NCBI GenBank assembly: GCA_024404495.1
Contig: JAKSPT010000005.1
Location: 70,483-109,046, forward strand
DNA from: Lachnospiraceae bacterium
GTDB taxonomy: Bacteria > Bacillota > Clostridia > Oscillospirales > CAG-272
Length of the DNA stretch: 38,564 nt
Reading direction: 5' to 3'
Position 1 is the first letter of the stretch; each line of letters starts with the position of its first letter. Below are positions 22,730 to 30,755 of this stretch, piece after piece. The notes under the pieces were generated by a model. The model made no database searches. It saw nothing but the letters and a program-made list of their open reading frames with translations, and was not told where the DNA came from. A program made the translations under genes and the position numbers.

Positions 22730-23698
22730 ATGAGCAACCAATATCTTCCCGAGGGGAGCCTGATCGGGAGCGTGACGAACCGGGAGATCCTGTCCTCTCC
22801 GGGCGCCGTGGAACGGGCGCTGACGAACGGGACGATCATCGAAGTGCCGGTGAAGCGGTGCGACCGGGAGCTGACCCTCTATACCGAGCTCGGCGGAATG
22901 ACCGGAGTGATCCCGCGCACCGAGATCATGGATCTGCCGGAGGGCGGGGAGCTCCGCGACATCGCGGCGGTGACGCGGGTCGGAAAAGCGGCGGCGGTCA
23001 GGGTGATCGGCGTGACGCGGACGCCGGAGGGGACGCCCGCGTGGCTTCTTTCCCGCCGCGCGGCGCAGAGGGAGTGCCGGGAGCGCTTTCTTGACGGGCT
23101 GACCCCGGGCGACATCATCCCGGCGCGGGTCACGCACATGGAGCCCTTCGGCGCGTTTGCCGATATCGGCTGCGGGGTGATCTCCCTTCTGACCGTGGAC
23201 GCGATCTCGGTCTCGCGCATCTCGCATCCGCGCGACCGCTTCCGCACCGGGGAATTCATCCGGGTGGCGGTGAAAAGCGTCGATCCCGATACCGGGCGCA
23301 TTTTTCTTTCCCACAAGGAGCTGCTCGGAACGTGGGAGGAAAACGCCGCGCGTTTCACGATCGGGCAGACGGTCGCCGGGATCGTGCGCTCGGTCGAATC
23401 CTACGGGATCTTCGTGGAGCTGACGCCCAACCTTGCCGGGCTCGCGGAGCCGAAGGAGGAGGTGCGCCCCGGGCAGATCGCCTCGGTCTACGTCAAGAAC
23501 ATCATTCCCGAGCGGATGAAATGCAAGCTCGTGATCGTGGATGCCTATTTCGGGGACCCGGTCAGGGGAAGGTGCGAGTATTTCGTGCCGCCCTCGGTCC
23601 ACCGGATCGACGCGTGGCGCTATTCGCCCGCCTGCTCGGAAAAGACGGTGGAGACCGTTTTCCGTGCGGAGGACGTTTCCTTCTCCGGCTTATCATAA
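22730..23698 (+). CDS. S1-domain RNA-binding protein (ribosomal protein S1-like)
   Basis: A 322-residue protein built of three S1-like OB folds: a divergent one at about 33-110, then clear copies at about 124-200 (GDIIPARVTHMEPFGAFADI) and 207-272 (GQTVAGIVRSVESYGIFVEL, followed by NLAGLAE). It is shorter than the four- to six-repeat S1 proteins of proteobacteria and similar to short clostridial S1-like proteins that bind mRNA or the ribosome. It is not fused to IspH as in some clostridia. The ATG at 22730 follows an AAGGAGAG site. A long structured leader precedes it and an array of hairpins follows it. Confidence 0.88.
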   Translation: MSNQYLPEGSLIGSVTNREILSSPGAVERALTNGTIIEVPVKRCDRELTLYTELGGMTGVIPRTEIMDLPEGGELRDIAAVTRVGKAAAVRVIGVTRTPEGTPAWLLSRRAAQRECRERFLDGLTPGDIIPARVTHMEPFGAFADIGCGVISLLTVDAISVSRISHPRDRFRTGEFIRVAVKSVDPDTGRIFLSHKELLGTWEENAARFTIGQTVAGIVRSVESYGIFVELTPNLAGLAEPKEEVRPGQIASVYVKNIIPERMKCKLVIVDAYFGDPVRGRCEYFVPPSVHRIDAWRYSPACSEKTVETVFRAEDVSFSGLS

Positions 23699-23702
23699 AA
23701 AT

Positions 23703-23904
23703 GGGGCTGTTGCATCTGCTTCCGCAAAGCGGAAGCGATCAACAGCCCCCGCAAAACAGCGGTCAGGATTCCGCTGTTTTGCGCAATATACGGCGTTTTT
23801 GGCTCGAATAACGCCATTTTTTATGTTGCAAATATGCCAAAACGGCGGCGTTCAGCCGCCGAGCCGTATTTGCCGGGGGTGTTGCACATTAGTGCAACAC
23901 CCCC
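23703..23904. repeat. Array of five hairpins between convergent genes
   Basis: Five consecutive inverted repeats with no gene between. (1) 23703-23749: GGGGCTGTTG/CAACAGCCCC with inner CTTCCGC/GCGGAAG. (2) 23751-23782: perfect 12-bp GCAAAACAGCGG stem, 8-base loop. (3) 23792-23815: GGCGTT/AACGCC, weaker. (4) 23828-23873: GCAAATA/TATTTGC with inner GGCGGC/GCCGCC. (5) 23875-23904: perfect 13-bp GGGGGTGTTGCAC stem with ATTA loop. TGTTGCA recurs at 23708, 23824 and 23880. T-rich sequence follows hairpin 3 and, less so, hairpin 5. Any of them may end transcription of the two converging genes, but five is far more than termination requires. Confidence 0.85.
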
Positions 23905-23931
23905 ATTTCGGGTTATCGGGGGGAAAAGGGA

Positions 23932-25377
23932 TTATTTCTTCTTTTTGGCGACGATGATCGTCGCGAGAGCAGCGATCAGCGCGACTGCGGCGATGATGCC
24001 GATCACCAGACCGGCGTTGTTGCTCTTTTCATCTTCGTTCTTGGGAGCGTCGGTTTCCTTATCGCCGGAAGCCTCGGTTCCGGCAGCTTCGGTGCCGGTC
24101 GCCTCGGTAGCGGCAGGCTCGGTTTCGGCGGGCTTGGTCTCTGCCTGCGTTTCGGCGGCAGCGGCAGCCATCTCGTCGTAAGCCTTTCTTGCGGCGGTCA
24201 GCTTATCGAAGACGGAAGCGTCGATGAGGGCCTTTGCCTCGTCGGTCAGGTCCTTCATCGCGGACTCGGCGGAGACGATGCGGGTCTTCATCTTCTTGAA
24301 GTTATCGGCGGTGATCTCCTCGATCGCTTCGACCTTTGCCTTGAAAGCCTCGGCAAGCTCGACGTTGGGGTCGTGGAAGAACGCCTTATCGGTGGTGATG
24401 AGGGTCCAGTTGGACTGGTTGGCGATGTAGAACTCGCCGTTGACGTAGAGGACGGAGCAGTAGTTGTCCGCGTTCTCATACTTGAGGAGGCCGGTAGCCT
24501 TGACGGTCATATCAGCCTTGTTGACGAGGGTGACGCAGGAAGCGCCGGCGTCGTAGCTGCAGACGGCGACGTACTTGTCACCGACGACGCAGCAGTTGAA
24601 GGCGGCTCTCAGAGCGGGATCCTTGCAGGAAGCAAGCATCTTCTTACCGTCTGCGCTGATGTGCGCAAGACCGTCGCCCTTGCCGCTGCCGCTGAAGTTG
24701 ACGGCTGCCCAGACGGAACCGTCGGTGTCGACGGAAACGCCCTCGACGCCGTAGCTGCCGGTCTTTACGCCGCAGACCTTAACGACGTCAGCGATACCGT
24801 TTTCACCGAAGCCCTCGTAAAGGACGGGTTCGGTGGGCTCGGTCACGTCGAAGCAGAGGATGAGGGCAGCGCCGTAGTTGGCGGAGGAGAAGAGGAGGTA
24901 CTTGTCGCCGACCTTGGCAACGGCACCGCCGTTGAAGGAGCAGGCGAGACCGTTCGGGAAGGTGAAGGTGAGGAGCTCGGGAGTCTGCATCTCACCGGTC
25001 TCGGCGTTGAGGATCGCGAAGTAGTTCACGTTCTGCGCGCCGTCGGGGTTGGTCAGACCGAGGAAGACGTTGCCGCGGTCGTCGGCGGCGACGAGCTTCG
25101 GGCACCAGCCGTTGTCGGCTTCAAAGGTCCAGAGGGTCTCGCCGGTCTTCAGATCGACCTTGTGAACGATACCGCTTGCGTTGATCTGACCGCAGTAAGC
25201 GAACTCACCGTCGGGATCGATCGCCATCGCGCGGAGAGAACCGTAAACGTCGAGGAAATGTGCGACCTCGTAGACCTGAGCGTCAGCAAGGTTTTCGACG
25301 TCAGCCGCCGCGAAGGACGGGAGCGCGAACGCAGCCAGCATCGTCAGGACCGCAAGGATCAGAGCGATTTTTTTCAT
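23932..25377 (-). CDS. Surface protein with beta-propeller-like domain and C-terminal membrane anchor
   Basis: A 481-residue exported protein. A Sec signal peptide (residues 1-24, ending PSFA-AA) is followed by repeats of WD/PQQ-like beta-propeller type: LRAMAIDPDGEFAYCGQ, HKVDLKTGETLWTF, ERGNV-like ADDRGNVFLG, GVSVDTDGSVWAAVNFSG. A helical segment (about 345-415, KAKVEAIEEITADNF and DLTDEAKALIDASVFDKLTAA) follows, then a Thr/Glu/Ala linker of ETKPAETEP type. A transmembrane helix and a KKKK tail end it; there is no LPxTG motif, so it is held by the helix and not by sortase. A binding role at the surface is inferred; no enzyme motif is seen. GAAAGGAAAC ribosome binding site. Confidence 0.8.
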   Translation of the reverse strand: MKKIALILAVLTMLAAFALPSFAAADVENLADAQVYEVAHFLDVYGSLRAMAIDPDGEFAYCGQINASGIVHKVDLKTGETLWTFEADNGWCPKLVAADDRGNVFLGLTNPDGAQNVNYFAILNAETGEMQTPELLTFTFPNGLACSFNGGAVAKVGDKYLLFSSANYGAALILCFDVTEPTEPVLYEGFGENGIADVVKVCGVKTGSYGVEGVSVDTDGSVWAAVNFSGSGKGDGLAHISADGKKMLASCKDPALRAAFNCCVVGDKYVAVCSYDAGASCVTLVNKADMTVKATGLLKYENADNYCSVLYVNGEFYIANQSNWTLITTDKAFFHDPNVELAEAFKAKVEAIEEITADNFKKMKTRIVSAESAMKDLTDEAKALIDASVFDKLTAARKAYDEMAAAAAETQAETKPAETEPAATEATGTEAAGTEASGDKETDAPKNEDEKSNNAGLVIGIIAAVALIAALATIIVAKKKK

Positions 25378-25430
25378 TTTGGTTTCCTTTCAATTCGTTG
25401 AAAATGTGCCTGATAAGGCAGTATGACACT

Positions 25431-25459
25431 ATTATAACGGATTCTGTCTGAAAATGCAA
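25431..25459 (-). promoter_or_regulatory. Sigma-A promoter of the surface beta-propeller gene
   Basis: Minus strand: TTGCAT, 17 bases, TATAAT. A GCCT-GATA-AGGC mini-hairpin lies in the leader. Confidence 0.78.
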
Positions 25460-25506
25460 GGGAAAAACGATTTTTCTATAATTTATTTACATTATCGTAA
25501 CGGCGT

Positions 25507-28092
25507 TCAGCAGTCGAACCACGTATCCCCGGTGCCAAGCTCGACGGGAAGGGCGACCGGGAGGGTCACCGCGTTCTCCATTTCGTGCCGCAGGATCTCC
25601 GCCGCGCGCGGCGCGTCCTTCCGGCTCGCCTCGAGGATCAGCTCGTCGTGGACCTGCAGGATCAGCCTTGCGTCGAGCCCGCTCTCGCGGAGCGCCCGGT
25701 CAACGCGGATCATCGCGATCTTGATGATATCCGCCGCCGTGCCCTGGATGGGGCTGTTCATCGCGACGCGCTCGCCGAACGCCTGCATCGTCTTTTTCTG
25801 TGCCGAAAGCTCGGGGATCGGGCGGCGTCTGCCGAAGAGGGTCGTGACGTAGCCTTCCTCCCGCGCGCGCTTCACCGTCTCGTCCATATAGCGTCTGACG
25901 TTCGGATAGTGGGCGAAATAGCGGTCGATATAGTCCGCCGCCTGCTTTTTCGTGACGTGGATGTCCTGCGCGAGCGAAAAATCGCTGATGCCGTAGACGA
26001 TCCCGAAATTGACCGCCTTCGCGCGTTTGCGCAGCTCGGGCGTGACCGCCGCGAGCGGGACGCCGAAGACCTGTGAAGCCGTGATGGCGTGGATATCGTC
26101 CCCGCGCTCGTAGGCGGAAAGCATCGTTTCGTCGGCAGAGATCGCGGCGAGCAGACGGAGCTCGATCTGCGAATAGTCGGCGTCGATGAGAACGTGGTCG
26201 GCGTCGGAGGGGAGGAAGTAACGGCGGAATTCCTTTCCGAGCTCGGTGCGGATCGGGATGTTCTGTAAATTCGGCTCCGCGGAGGAAAGGCGTCCGGTCG
26301 CGGTCACGGTCTGATGGAAGACCGAGTGGATTCTGCCGTTTTCGTCCGCCTCACGGATCAGCCCGTCGGCGTAGGTCGAGCGGAGCTTGGTGACCTGACG
26401 GTATTCGAGGATCGAATCGACGATCGGCGCGTAGGGGCGGAGTTTTTCGAGCGTTTCGGCGTCGGTGGAGTAGTGCCCCGCCTTATTTTTCTTCTTTGTG
26501 GGCGGCGGGAGGCACATTTCGTCGAAGAGGACCTCGGAAAGCTGCTTCGGCGAGCCGATGTTGAATTCGTGCCCGGCGGCAAACCAGACCGATTCCTGAT
26601 AGGAGGCGGCAAGCTCGTTCAGTTTGTCACCGAAGATCTTCAGCCCGTCGCGGTCCACACGGAACCCCGTCCGCTCCATATCGGCAAGGACGCGGGAAAG
26701 CGGCAGCTCGATCTCGCGGTAGAGCTTGTCCTCTCCGTTTCTCTCCAGCAGTTCCGCAAGCACCGGATACAGCCGGTAAACGGCGACCTCCTCGGGCAGC
26801 TCAACGCTCTCACCGAGATAAGCGAGCGAAAGGCGGGGCAGCTCGTAGCCGCCCTCCCCGGGGGAGAGCACGTAGGCGGCGAGGCGGATATCGAGCAGGA
26901 GGGAGGCGGGAGAGAGCCCGTTTTCGCCCATAAAGCGGTAGAGCGCCTTGCTGTCGCGGGCGATGATCTTTGCTTCGGGATCGGAAAAGAAGGGGGAGCG
27001 GACCGAGCCGCGGTAACGGGTCTCCCCGTCGAACACGGTCAGCGTGCCGTCTTCCGACGGAGCACTCACCCCGACGTAACCTTCAAAACGGTCGGGCAGG
27101 GGCAGATCGGAGAGGGGAAGATCGGAGGGAACGGAGGAAAGGTCGGGGAGCGGAGCGTCGGGCTTCGGCACGGATGCCGCGTCTGCCTTTTTTCCTGCAC
27201 CCGCGTCGGTCAGAACGCCGTCCGAAAGCAGCTTTTCGACTCGTTTCAGAGAGGAGAAAAGCTCAAGCTCGGTCAGCAGCGCGGTCAGCGCGGCACGGTC
27301 GACGCCGCGGTAGATCAGATCGTCGGGACCGACGCCGATCGGCGCCTCCCGGCAGATGAGGGCAAGCTTTCTTGAAAGTTCGGCGCTCTCCTTCCCCTCG
27401 GTCAGCTTTTTCAGCACGGAGGGGGTCAGCTTCGCGGTCGGAAGGGCTTCGTAAACGCCGTCCACCGAGCCGTAATCGGCGATCAGCTTCACGGCGGTCT
27501 TTTCGCCGATGCCGGGGACGCCGGGGATGTTGTCGGAGGAGTCGCCCATCAGCGCCTTGACGTCGGGGAACTGCTCGGGCGTCGTGCCGCCGTATTTTTC
27601 CCCGAACAGGGTGCGGTCGAAGCGGATCGTCTCTCCGGTCGAGGCGAGGAGGACGAAGACGTTGTCGCGGATGAGCTGGAAGGAGTCGCGGTCTCCCGTG
27701 ACGATATCGACCTCGAGTTCGGGATCGGAATCCGAGAAGGCGGAGGCGGTGCCGATCACGTCGTCCGCTTCGTAGCCCTCGAGCTCGACGATCGGGATGC
27801 CGAGCGCGGCGACCATTTTTTTCGCGTAGGGAAGCTGTACGGCAAGCTCCTCGGGCATCCCGTGACGGTTTGCCTTGTAGCCGTCGTACATCAGGTGACG
27901 GAAGGTCTTTGCTTTCAGATCAAAGGCGCAGGCGATATGATCCGGCTTTTCACGTTCGATGTGACCGAGGAGGATGTTCATCATCCCGTAGACCGCGTGC
28001 GTGAAAAGCCCCGCCTTCGTGATCAGGGGACGGATGCCGAAAAACGCCCGGTTCAGGATGCTGTTGCCGTCGATTAACAGTAATTTTCCCAT
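25507..28092 (-). CDS. polA: DNA polymerase I
   Basis: An 861-residue repair and Okazaki-fragment-processing polymerase. The N-terminal 5'-3' nuclease domain (LLLIDGNSILNRAFFG, VELEGYEADDVIGT, VTGDRDSFQLI, GDSSDNIPGVPGIGEKTA) has its metal-binding acids. The middle domain (about 300-450) is a remnant of the 3'-5' exonuclease: the usual FDxE motif is absent, so proofreading is expected to be lost, as in many Firmicutes. The polymerase domain shows motif A (DADYSQIELRLLA), motif B (RKRAKAVNFGIVYG) and motif C (QVHDELILE, Asp816-Glu817). It is the third gene of the yqeG operon, 15 bases after the endonuclease gene. Confidence 0.97.
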   Translation of the reverse strand: MGKLLLIDGNSILNRAFFGIRPLITKAGLFTHAVYGMMNILLGHIEREKPDHIACAFDLKAKTFRHLMYDGYKANRHGMPEELAVQLPYAKKMVAALGIPIVELEGYEADDVIGTASAFSDSDPELEVDIVTGDRDSFQLIRDNVFVLLASTGETIRFDRTLFGEKYGGTTPEQFPDVKALMGDSSDNIPGVPGIGEKTAVKLIADYGSVDGVYEALPTAKLTPSVLKKLTEGKESAELSRKLALICREAPIGVGPDDLIYRGVDRAALTALLTELELFSSLKRVEKLLSDGVLTDAGAGKKADAASVPKPDAPLPDLSSVPSDLPLSDLPLPDRFEGYVGVSAPSEDGTLTVFDGETRYRGSVRSPFFSDPEAKIIARDSKALYRFMGENGLSPASLLLDIRLAAYVLSPGEGGYELPRLSLAYLGESVELPEEVAVYRLYPVLAELLERNGEDKLYREIELPLSRVLADMERTGFRVDRDGLKIFGDKLNELAASYQESVWFAAGHEFNIGSPKQLSEVLFDEMCLPPPTKKKNKAGHYSTDAETLEKLRPYAPIVDSILEYRQVTKLRSTYADGLIREADENGRIHSVFHQTVTATGRLSSAEPNLQNIPIRTELGKEFRRYFLPSDADHVLIDADYSQIELRLLAAISADETMLSAYERGDDIHAITASQVFGVPLAAVTPELRKRAKAVNFGIVYGISDFSLAQDIHVTKKQAADYIDRYFAHYPNVRRYMDETVKRAREEGYVTTLFGRRRPIPELSAQKKTMQAFGERVAMNSPIQGTAADIIKIAMIRVDRALRESGLDARLILQVHDELILEASRKDAPRAAEILRHEMENAVTLPVALPVELGTGDTWFDC

Positions 28093-28107
28093 AATGACCT
28101 CATAAAA

Positions 28108-28974
28108 TCAGCGTTTGGAAAGACCTTCGAGAAAGGTCTTCATCGTGAGCGCGTCCTCCGCCATCGTGCCCGCGGATTCGGAAATGACGCGGGGACAGAG
28201 GGAATCTTTTGCGATCGCTTCCATAAAAGGCTCGTAATCCGGTCCGTAGACCGTGTCGGAGAAGGTGAGATGCCTTTTCTCTCCGGCGTCGGTGAATTCG
28301 ATCTTGGAAAAGTGGCAGTGCAGATACCTTGCGCGGGCGTCGTCGAGCCCTTCGCCGATCTTATCGAAGACGCGGCGGTAGTCGTCGGCGGAGCGGAAGG
28401 CGTTTCCGCATTCCCTCGCGTTCAGGTGACCGAAATCCACGACCGGAACGAGACGGGGATCGGCTTTGCAGAGGGCGATCACCTCGTCGAGCGTGCCGAG
28501 CTGATTCTTCTTTCCCATCGTTTCAAGCCCGTAGCGGACGGGAAGGTCCCCGAGCGCGTCAAGGGCGCGGGAAAGGGTGTCGGCGGCGAGGGCAAGCGCC
28601 TCCTCACGGCTGATCTTTCCGGCGCTGCCGGTGTGGATCACGATCGTGTCGGCACCCATCGCGAGGGCGGCGTTCCGGCTCTTTTCGATATAGCCGAGGC
28701 TTTTCAGTCTCGTTTCGGGATCGGTCCCGGAGAGGGAAATGAAGTAGGGCGCGTGCAGGGAGAGCGAAATGCCCGCTTCCCGCGCGCGGTCGCCGATTTT
28801 TCTGAAGGTGGCGTCGGTCCCGGTCACGCCGTTGCCGCACTGGTATTCGTAAGCGTCAAGTCCTCTCGCCTTTACCCACGCGGGCGCCTCCTCCGAGTGC
28901 TTGAAGCCCTCGTCGTAAAAGCTTTTCGAGTTGCCGCCCGGACCGAAAAAGGGGCGGGGTCTTGTGATCTCCAT
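28108..28974 (-). CDS. Endonuclease IV / AP-endonuclease family 2 TIM-barrel protein
   Basis: A 288-residue TIM-barrel protein. Metal-ligand motifs run in endonuclease IV order: LHAPYF, VIHTGSAG, YGLETMG (Glu), VPVVDFGHLNA (Asp, His), YLHCHFSKIEF (His), and VISESAG (Glu). The family nicks DNA 5' to abasic sites in base-excision repair. Placement immediately before polA, which fills such gaps, supports that role. The N-terminus (RPRPFFGPGGNS) resembles endonuclease IV (phosphate-binding GPGG). A sugar isomerase role is less likely. Its start is one base after the yqeG stop, so translation is probably coupled. Confidence 0.88.
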   Translation of the reverse strand: MEITRPRPFFGPGGNSKSFYDEGFKHSEEAPAWVKARGLDAYEYQCGNGVTGTDATFRKIGDRAREAGISLSLHAPYFISLSGTDPETRLKSLGYIEKSRNAALAMGADTIVIHTGSAGKISREEALALAADTLSRALDALGDLPVRYGLETMGKKNQLGTLDEVIALCKADPRLVPVVDFGHLNARECGNAFRSADDYRRVFDKIGEGLDDARARYLHCHFSKIEFTDAGEKRHLTFSDTVYGPDYEPFMEAIAKDSLCPRVISESAGTMAEDALTMKTFLEGLSKR

Positions 28975-28975
28975 A

Positions 28976-29509
28976 TCAGTTTTCTCCGTTCTTTCCGCCG
29001 TTTATGCGGGCATAGCGGCGAAGCACAGGCTTTTCCAGTTTCCGTTTGAAACGGAAAAAGAGGGTGGTCTTGTCCTTGATCGGCTTGACGAGGATCGAGT
29101 GCGTTCCCATCCGCTTGCCGACGAAGATGTCGGTGAAGACCTGATCGCCGACGACGCAGGTCGTTTCGGGCGAAGCGCCCATAAAGGCGATCGCCTTTTT
29201 CACGTATTTCGTGCCCGGCTTGCCGCTTTTCGCGGTCGCGAAGAAGCCGAACGGACGGTTGAAGCGTTCGACGCGCTCCCTTGACGAATTGTTCGAGACA
29301 AAGGCGAGCGAGATCCCGGCGGCGCGCATTTCCTCCGCCCACCGGAGCACCGGCGGGGTCGGATCGGGGTCGTCGTAGGTGACGAGCGTGTTGTCGATGT
29401 CGAGCACGAGCGCGTTGATCCCCTCGCGCTTCAGAAGCGCGGGCGTGATCTCGTAGATCGTGTCGAAATAGAGGTCGGGCACGAACGCCCGGTCAAGAAA
29501 AGACGCCAT
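28976..29509 (-). CDS. yqeG: YqeG-family HAD phosphatase
   Basis: A 177-residue HAD superfamily subclass IIIA phosphatase. Motif I is DIDNTLV (Asp37 nucleophile, Asp39), motif II is FVSNNSS, motif III Lys lies in GKPGTKYVKKA, and motif IV is VVGDQVFTDI. YqeG proteins are conserved in Firmicutes; the relative PgpP/GEP4 dephosphorylates phosphatidylglycerophosphate, a possible but unproven role here. The N-terminal segment FVPDLYFDTIYEITP is the family's start. GGAGC site next to the ATG. First gene of the operon with the AP endonuclease and polA. Confidence 0.93.
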   Translation of the reverse strand: MASFLDRAFVPDLYFDTIYEITPALLKREGINALVLDIDNTLVTYDDPDPTPPVLRWAEEMRAAGISLAFVSNNSSRERVERFNRPFGFFATAKSGKPGTKYVKKAIAFMGASPETTCVVGDQVFTDIFVGKRMGTHSILVKPIKDKTTLFFRFKRKLEKPVLRRYARINGGKNGEN

Positions 29510-29530
29510 AGGGGGCTCCTTTTTTGTTTG

Positions 29531-29552
29531 GTCTTAAGTCTTAAGTCTTAAG
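29531..29552 (-). repeat. Triplicated 7-base repeat with CTTAAG palindromes in the yqeG leader
   Basis: GTCTTAA occurs three times in direct tandem (29531-29551), giving three CTTAAG palindromes at 7-base spacing. It lies just downstream of the predicted transcription start and about 22 bases before the yqeG ATG. It could be a slippage-prone tract or an operator; neither is shown. Confidence 0.7.
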
Positions 29553-29563
29553 GCTTTTGACTA

Positions 29564-29592
29564 ATTGTATCATATTTTCCCGCAGAGTTCAA
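29564..29592 (-). promoter_or_regulatory. Sigma-A promoter of the yqeG operon
   Basis: Minus strand: TTGAAC, 17 bases, TACAAT. Confidence 0.75.
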
Positions 29593-29624
29593 GTGCTTTT
29601 TCGGGCGCGGATGCGAAAGAACGA

Positions 29625-29653
29625 TTGACAGCGGTGATTTTTTATTGTATAAT
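29625..29653 (+). promoter_or_regulatory. Consensus sigma-A promoter of galM
   Basis: TTGACA, 17 bases, TATAAT: full consensus. The GTG start lies about 29 bases downstream of the -10 box. Confidence 0.88.
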
Positions 29654-29681
29654 AAAGGAAAAACGAAAAGAGTGATTTTCT

Positions 29682-30698
29682 GTGAGCGTAAAAAAAGAGC
29701 TTTTCGACCGGATGCCCGACGGCAGAGAGGTCTATGCCTATACGATCAAAAATGAAAACGGCGCGTGGGTGCGTCTTCTGGAATACGGCGGCATCGTGCA
29801 GTCGATCGTGATCCCGGACAAAAACGGGGAGCTCGGGGACGTGGTGTGCGGCTTCGATTCGATCGCGGATAACCGGAATAGCGGCGACTACCACGGCTCG
29901 CTCGTCGGCAGATACTGCAATCGCATCGCGGGCGGAAAATTCACGCTGAACGGGAAGGAATACGTCCTTTTCAACAATGAAAAGGGCATCGGGCATCTTC
30001 ACGGCGGCAACGTCGGCTATAACGCGCGGATGTGGTACGCCGAGGTCCTTGACGAAAGCACCGTCCGCTTCTCGCTCTTCTCCCCCGACGGCGAGGAGGG
30101 CTATCCCGGAAACCTCGTCATTCACGTGACCTACTCCTTCGACGGGTTCAATCTTTCGATCCGCTATGAGGCGACGACCGACGCCGACACGGTCTGCTGT
30201 CTGACCAACCACACCTATTTCAATATGAACGGTATCGGCGGCAGCTCGCTTGAGGAGCAGCTTCTCTGGATCAACAGCGACCGCTACCTTGAGGTGGACG
30301 AAAACCTGATCCCGGTCGGCGATCCCGTTCCGGTAGGAAAGACCCTGTTCGATTACACGAGTCCCAAAAAACTCGCGACCCCGATCGACCACAACTTCGT
30401 CCTGCGCGGCGGCGTCCGTGAAAAGAAGCGCGCCGCGATGGTCTGCGATCCCGTTTCGGGCAGAGCTCTGATCGTGATGACCGATCTCCCCGGGCTTCAG
30501 GTCTATACCGCGGGCGGAATGAACAAGCCGGTGCCCTTCAAGGTCGGCGTCCCGCAGCGCCCGCTCCACGCGATCGCGCTTGAAACGCAGTATTATCCCG
30601 ATTCCCCCAACCGCCCCGATTTTCCCTCCCCGATCCTGCGCGCCGGGGAGACCTTCCGCTCCGAAACGACCTACAGCTTCGGGCTGATGGAAGAATAA
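29682..30698 (+). CDS. galM: Aldose 1-epimerase (galactose mutarotase)
   Basis: A 338-residue cytoplasmic mutarotase that interconverts alpha and beta anomers of galactose or other aldoses. Motifs: LLEYGGIVQSI, GSLVGRYCNRIAGGKF, HLHGG (first His), VCCLTNHTYFN (catalytic His), VDENLIPVG, and ALETQYYPDSPN with the catalytic Glu. The length is typical. Start is GTG at 29682 with a modest AAAGAG site. It converges on the alpha-galactosidase gene, which releases galactose, so the pair could act in galactoside use. Confidence 0.94.
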   Translation: MSVKKELFDRMPDGREVYAYTIKNENGAWVRLLEYGGIVQSIVIPDKNGELGDVVCGFDSIADNRNSGDYHGSLVGRYCNRIAGGKFTLNGKEYVLFNNEKGIGHLHGGNVGYNARMWYAEVLDESTVRFSLFSPDGEEGYPGNLVIHVTYSFDGFNLSIRYEATTDADTVCCLTNHTYFNMNGIGGSSLEEQLLWINSDRYLEVDENLIPVGDPVPVGKTLFDYTSPKKLATPIDHNFVLRGGVREKKRAAMVCDPVSGRALIVMTDLPGLQVYTAGGMNKPVPFKVGVPQRPLHAIALETQYYPDSPNRPDFPSPILRAGETFRSETTYSFGLMEE

Positions 30699-30702
30699 GA
30701 AA

Positions 30703-30745
30703 AGAAAACAGCGACCGCTCCGGAAAACCGAAGCGGTCGTTTTCT
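30703..30745. terminator. Bidirectional terminator between galM and the alpha-galactosidase gene
   Basis: CGACCGCT and AGCGGTCG arms with an inner CGG/CCG pairing and AAAA loop. The stem is flanked by AAAACA on the left and TTTTCTGTTT on the right. Confidence 0.88.
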
Positions 30746-30755
30746 GTTTACGACG

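Noticed and set aside
25460..25506. Terminator after polA
   Set aside because: The AT-rich stretch has no stem longer than five bases; read-through toward the surface-protein promoter cannot be excluded.
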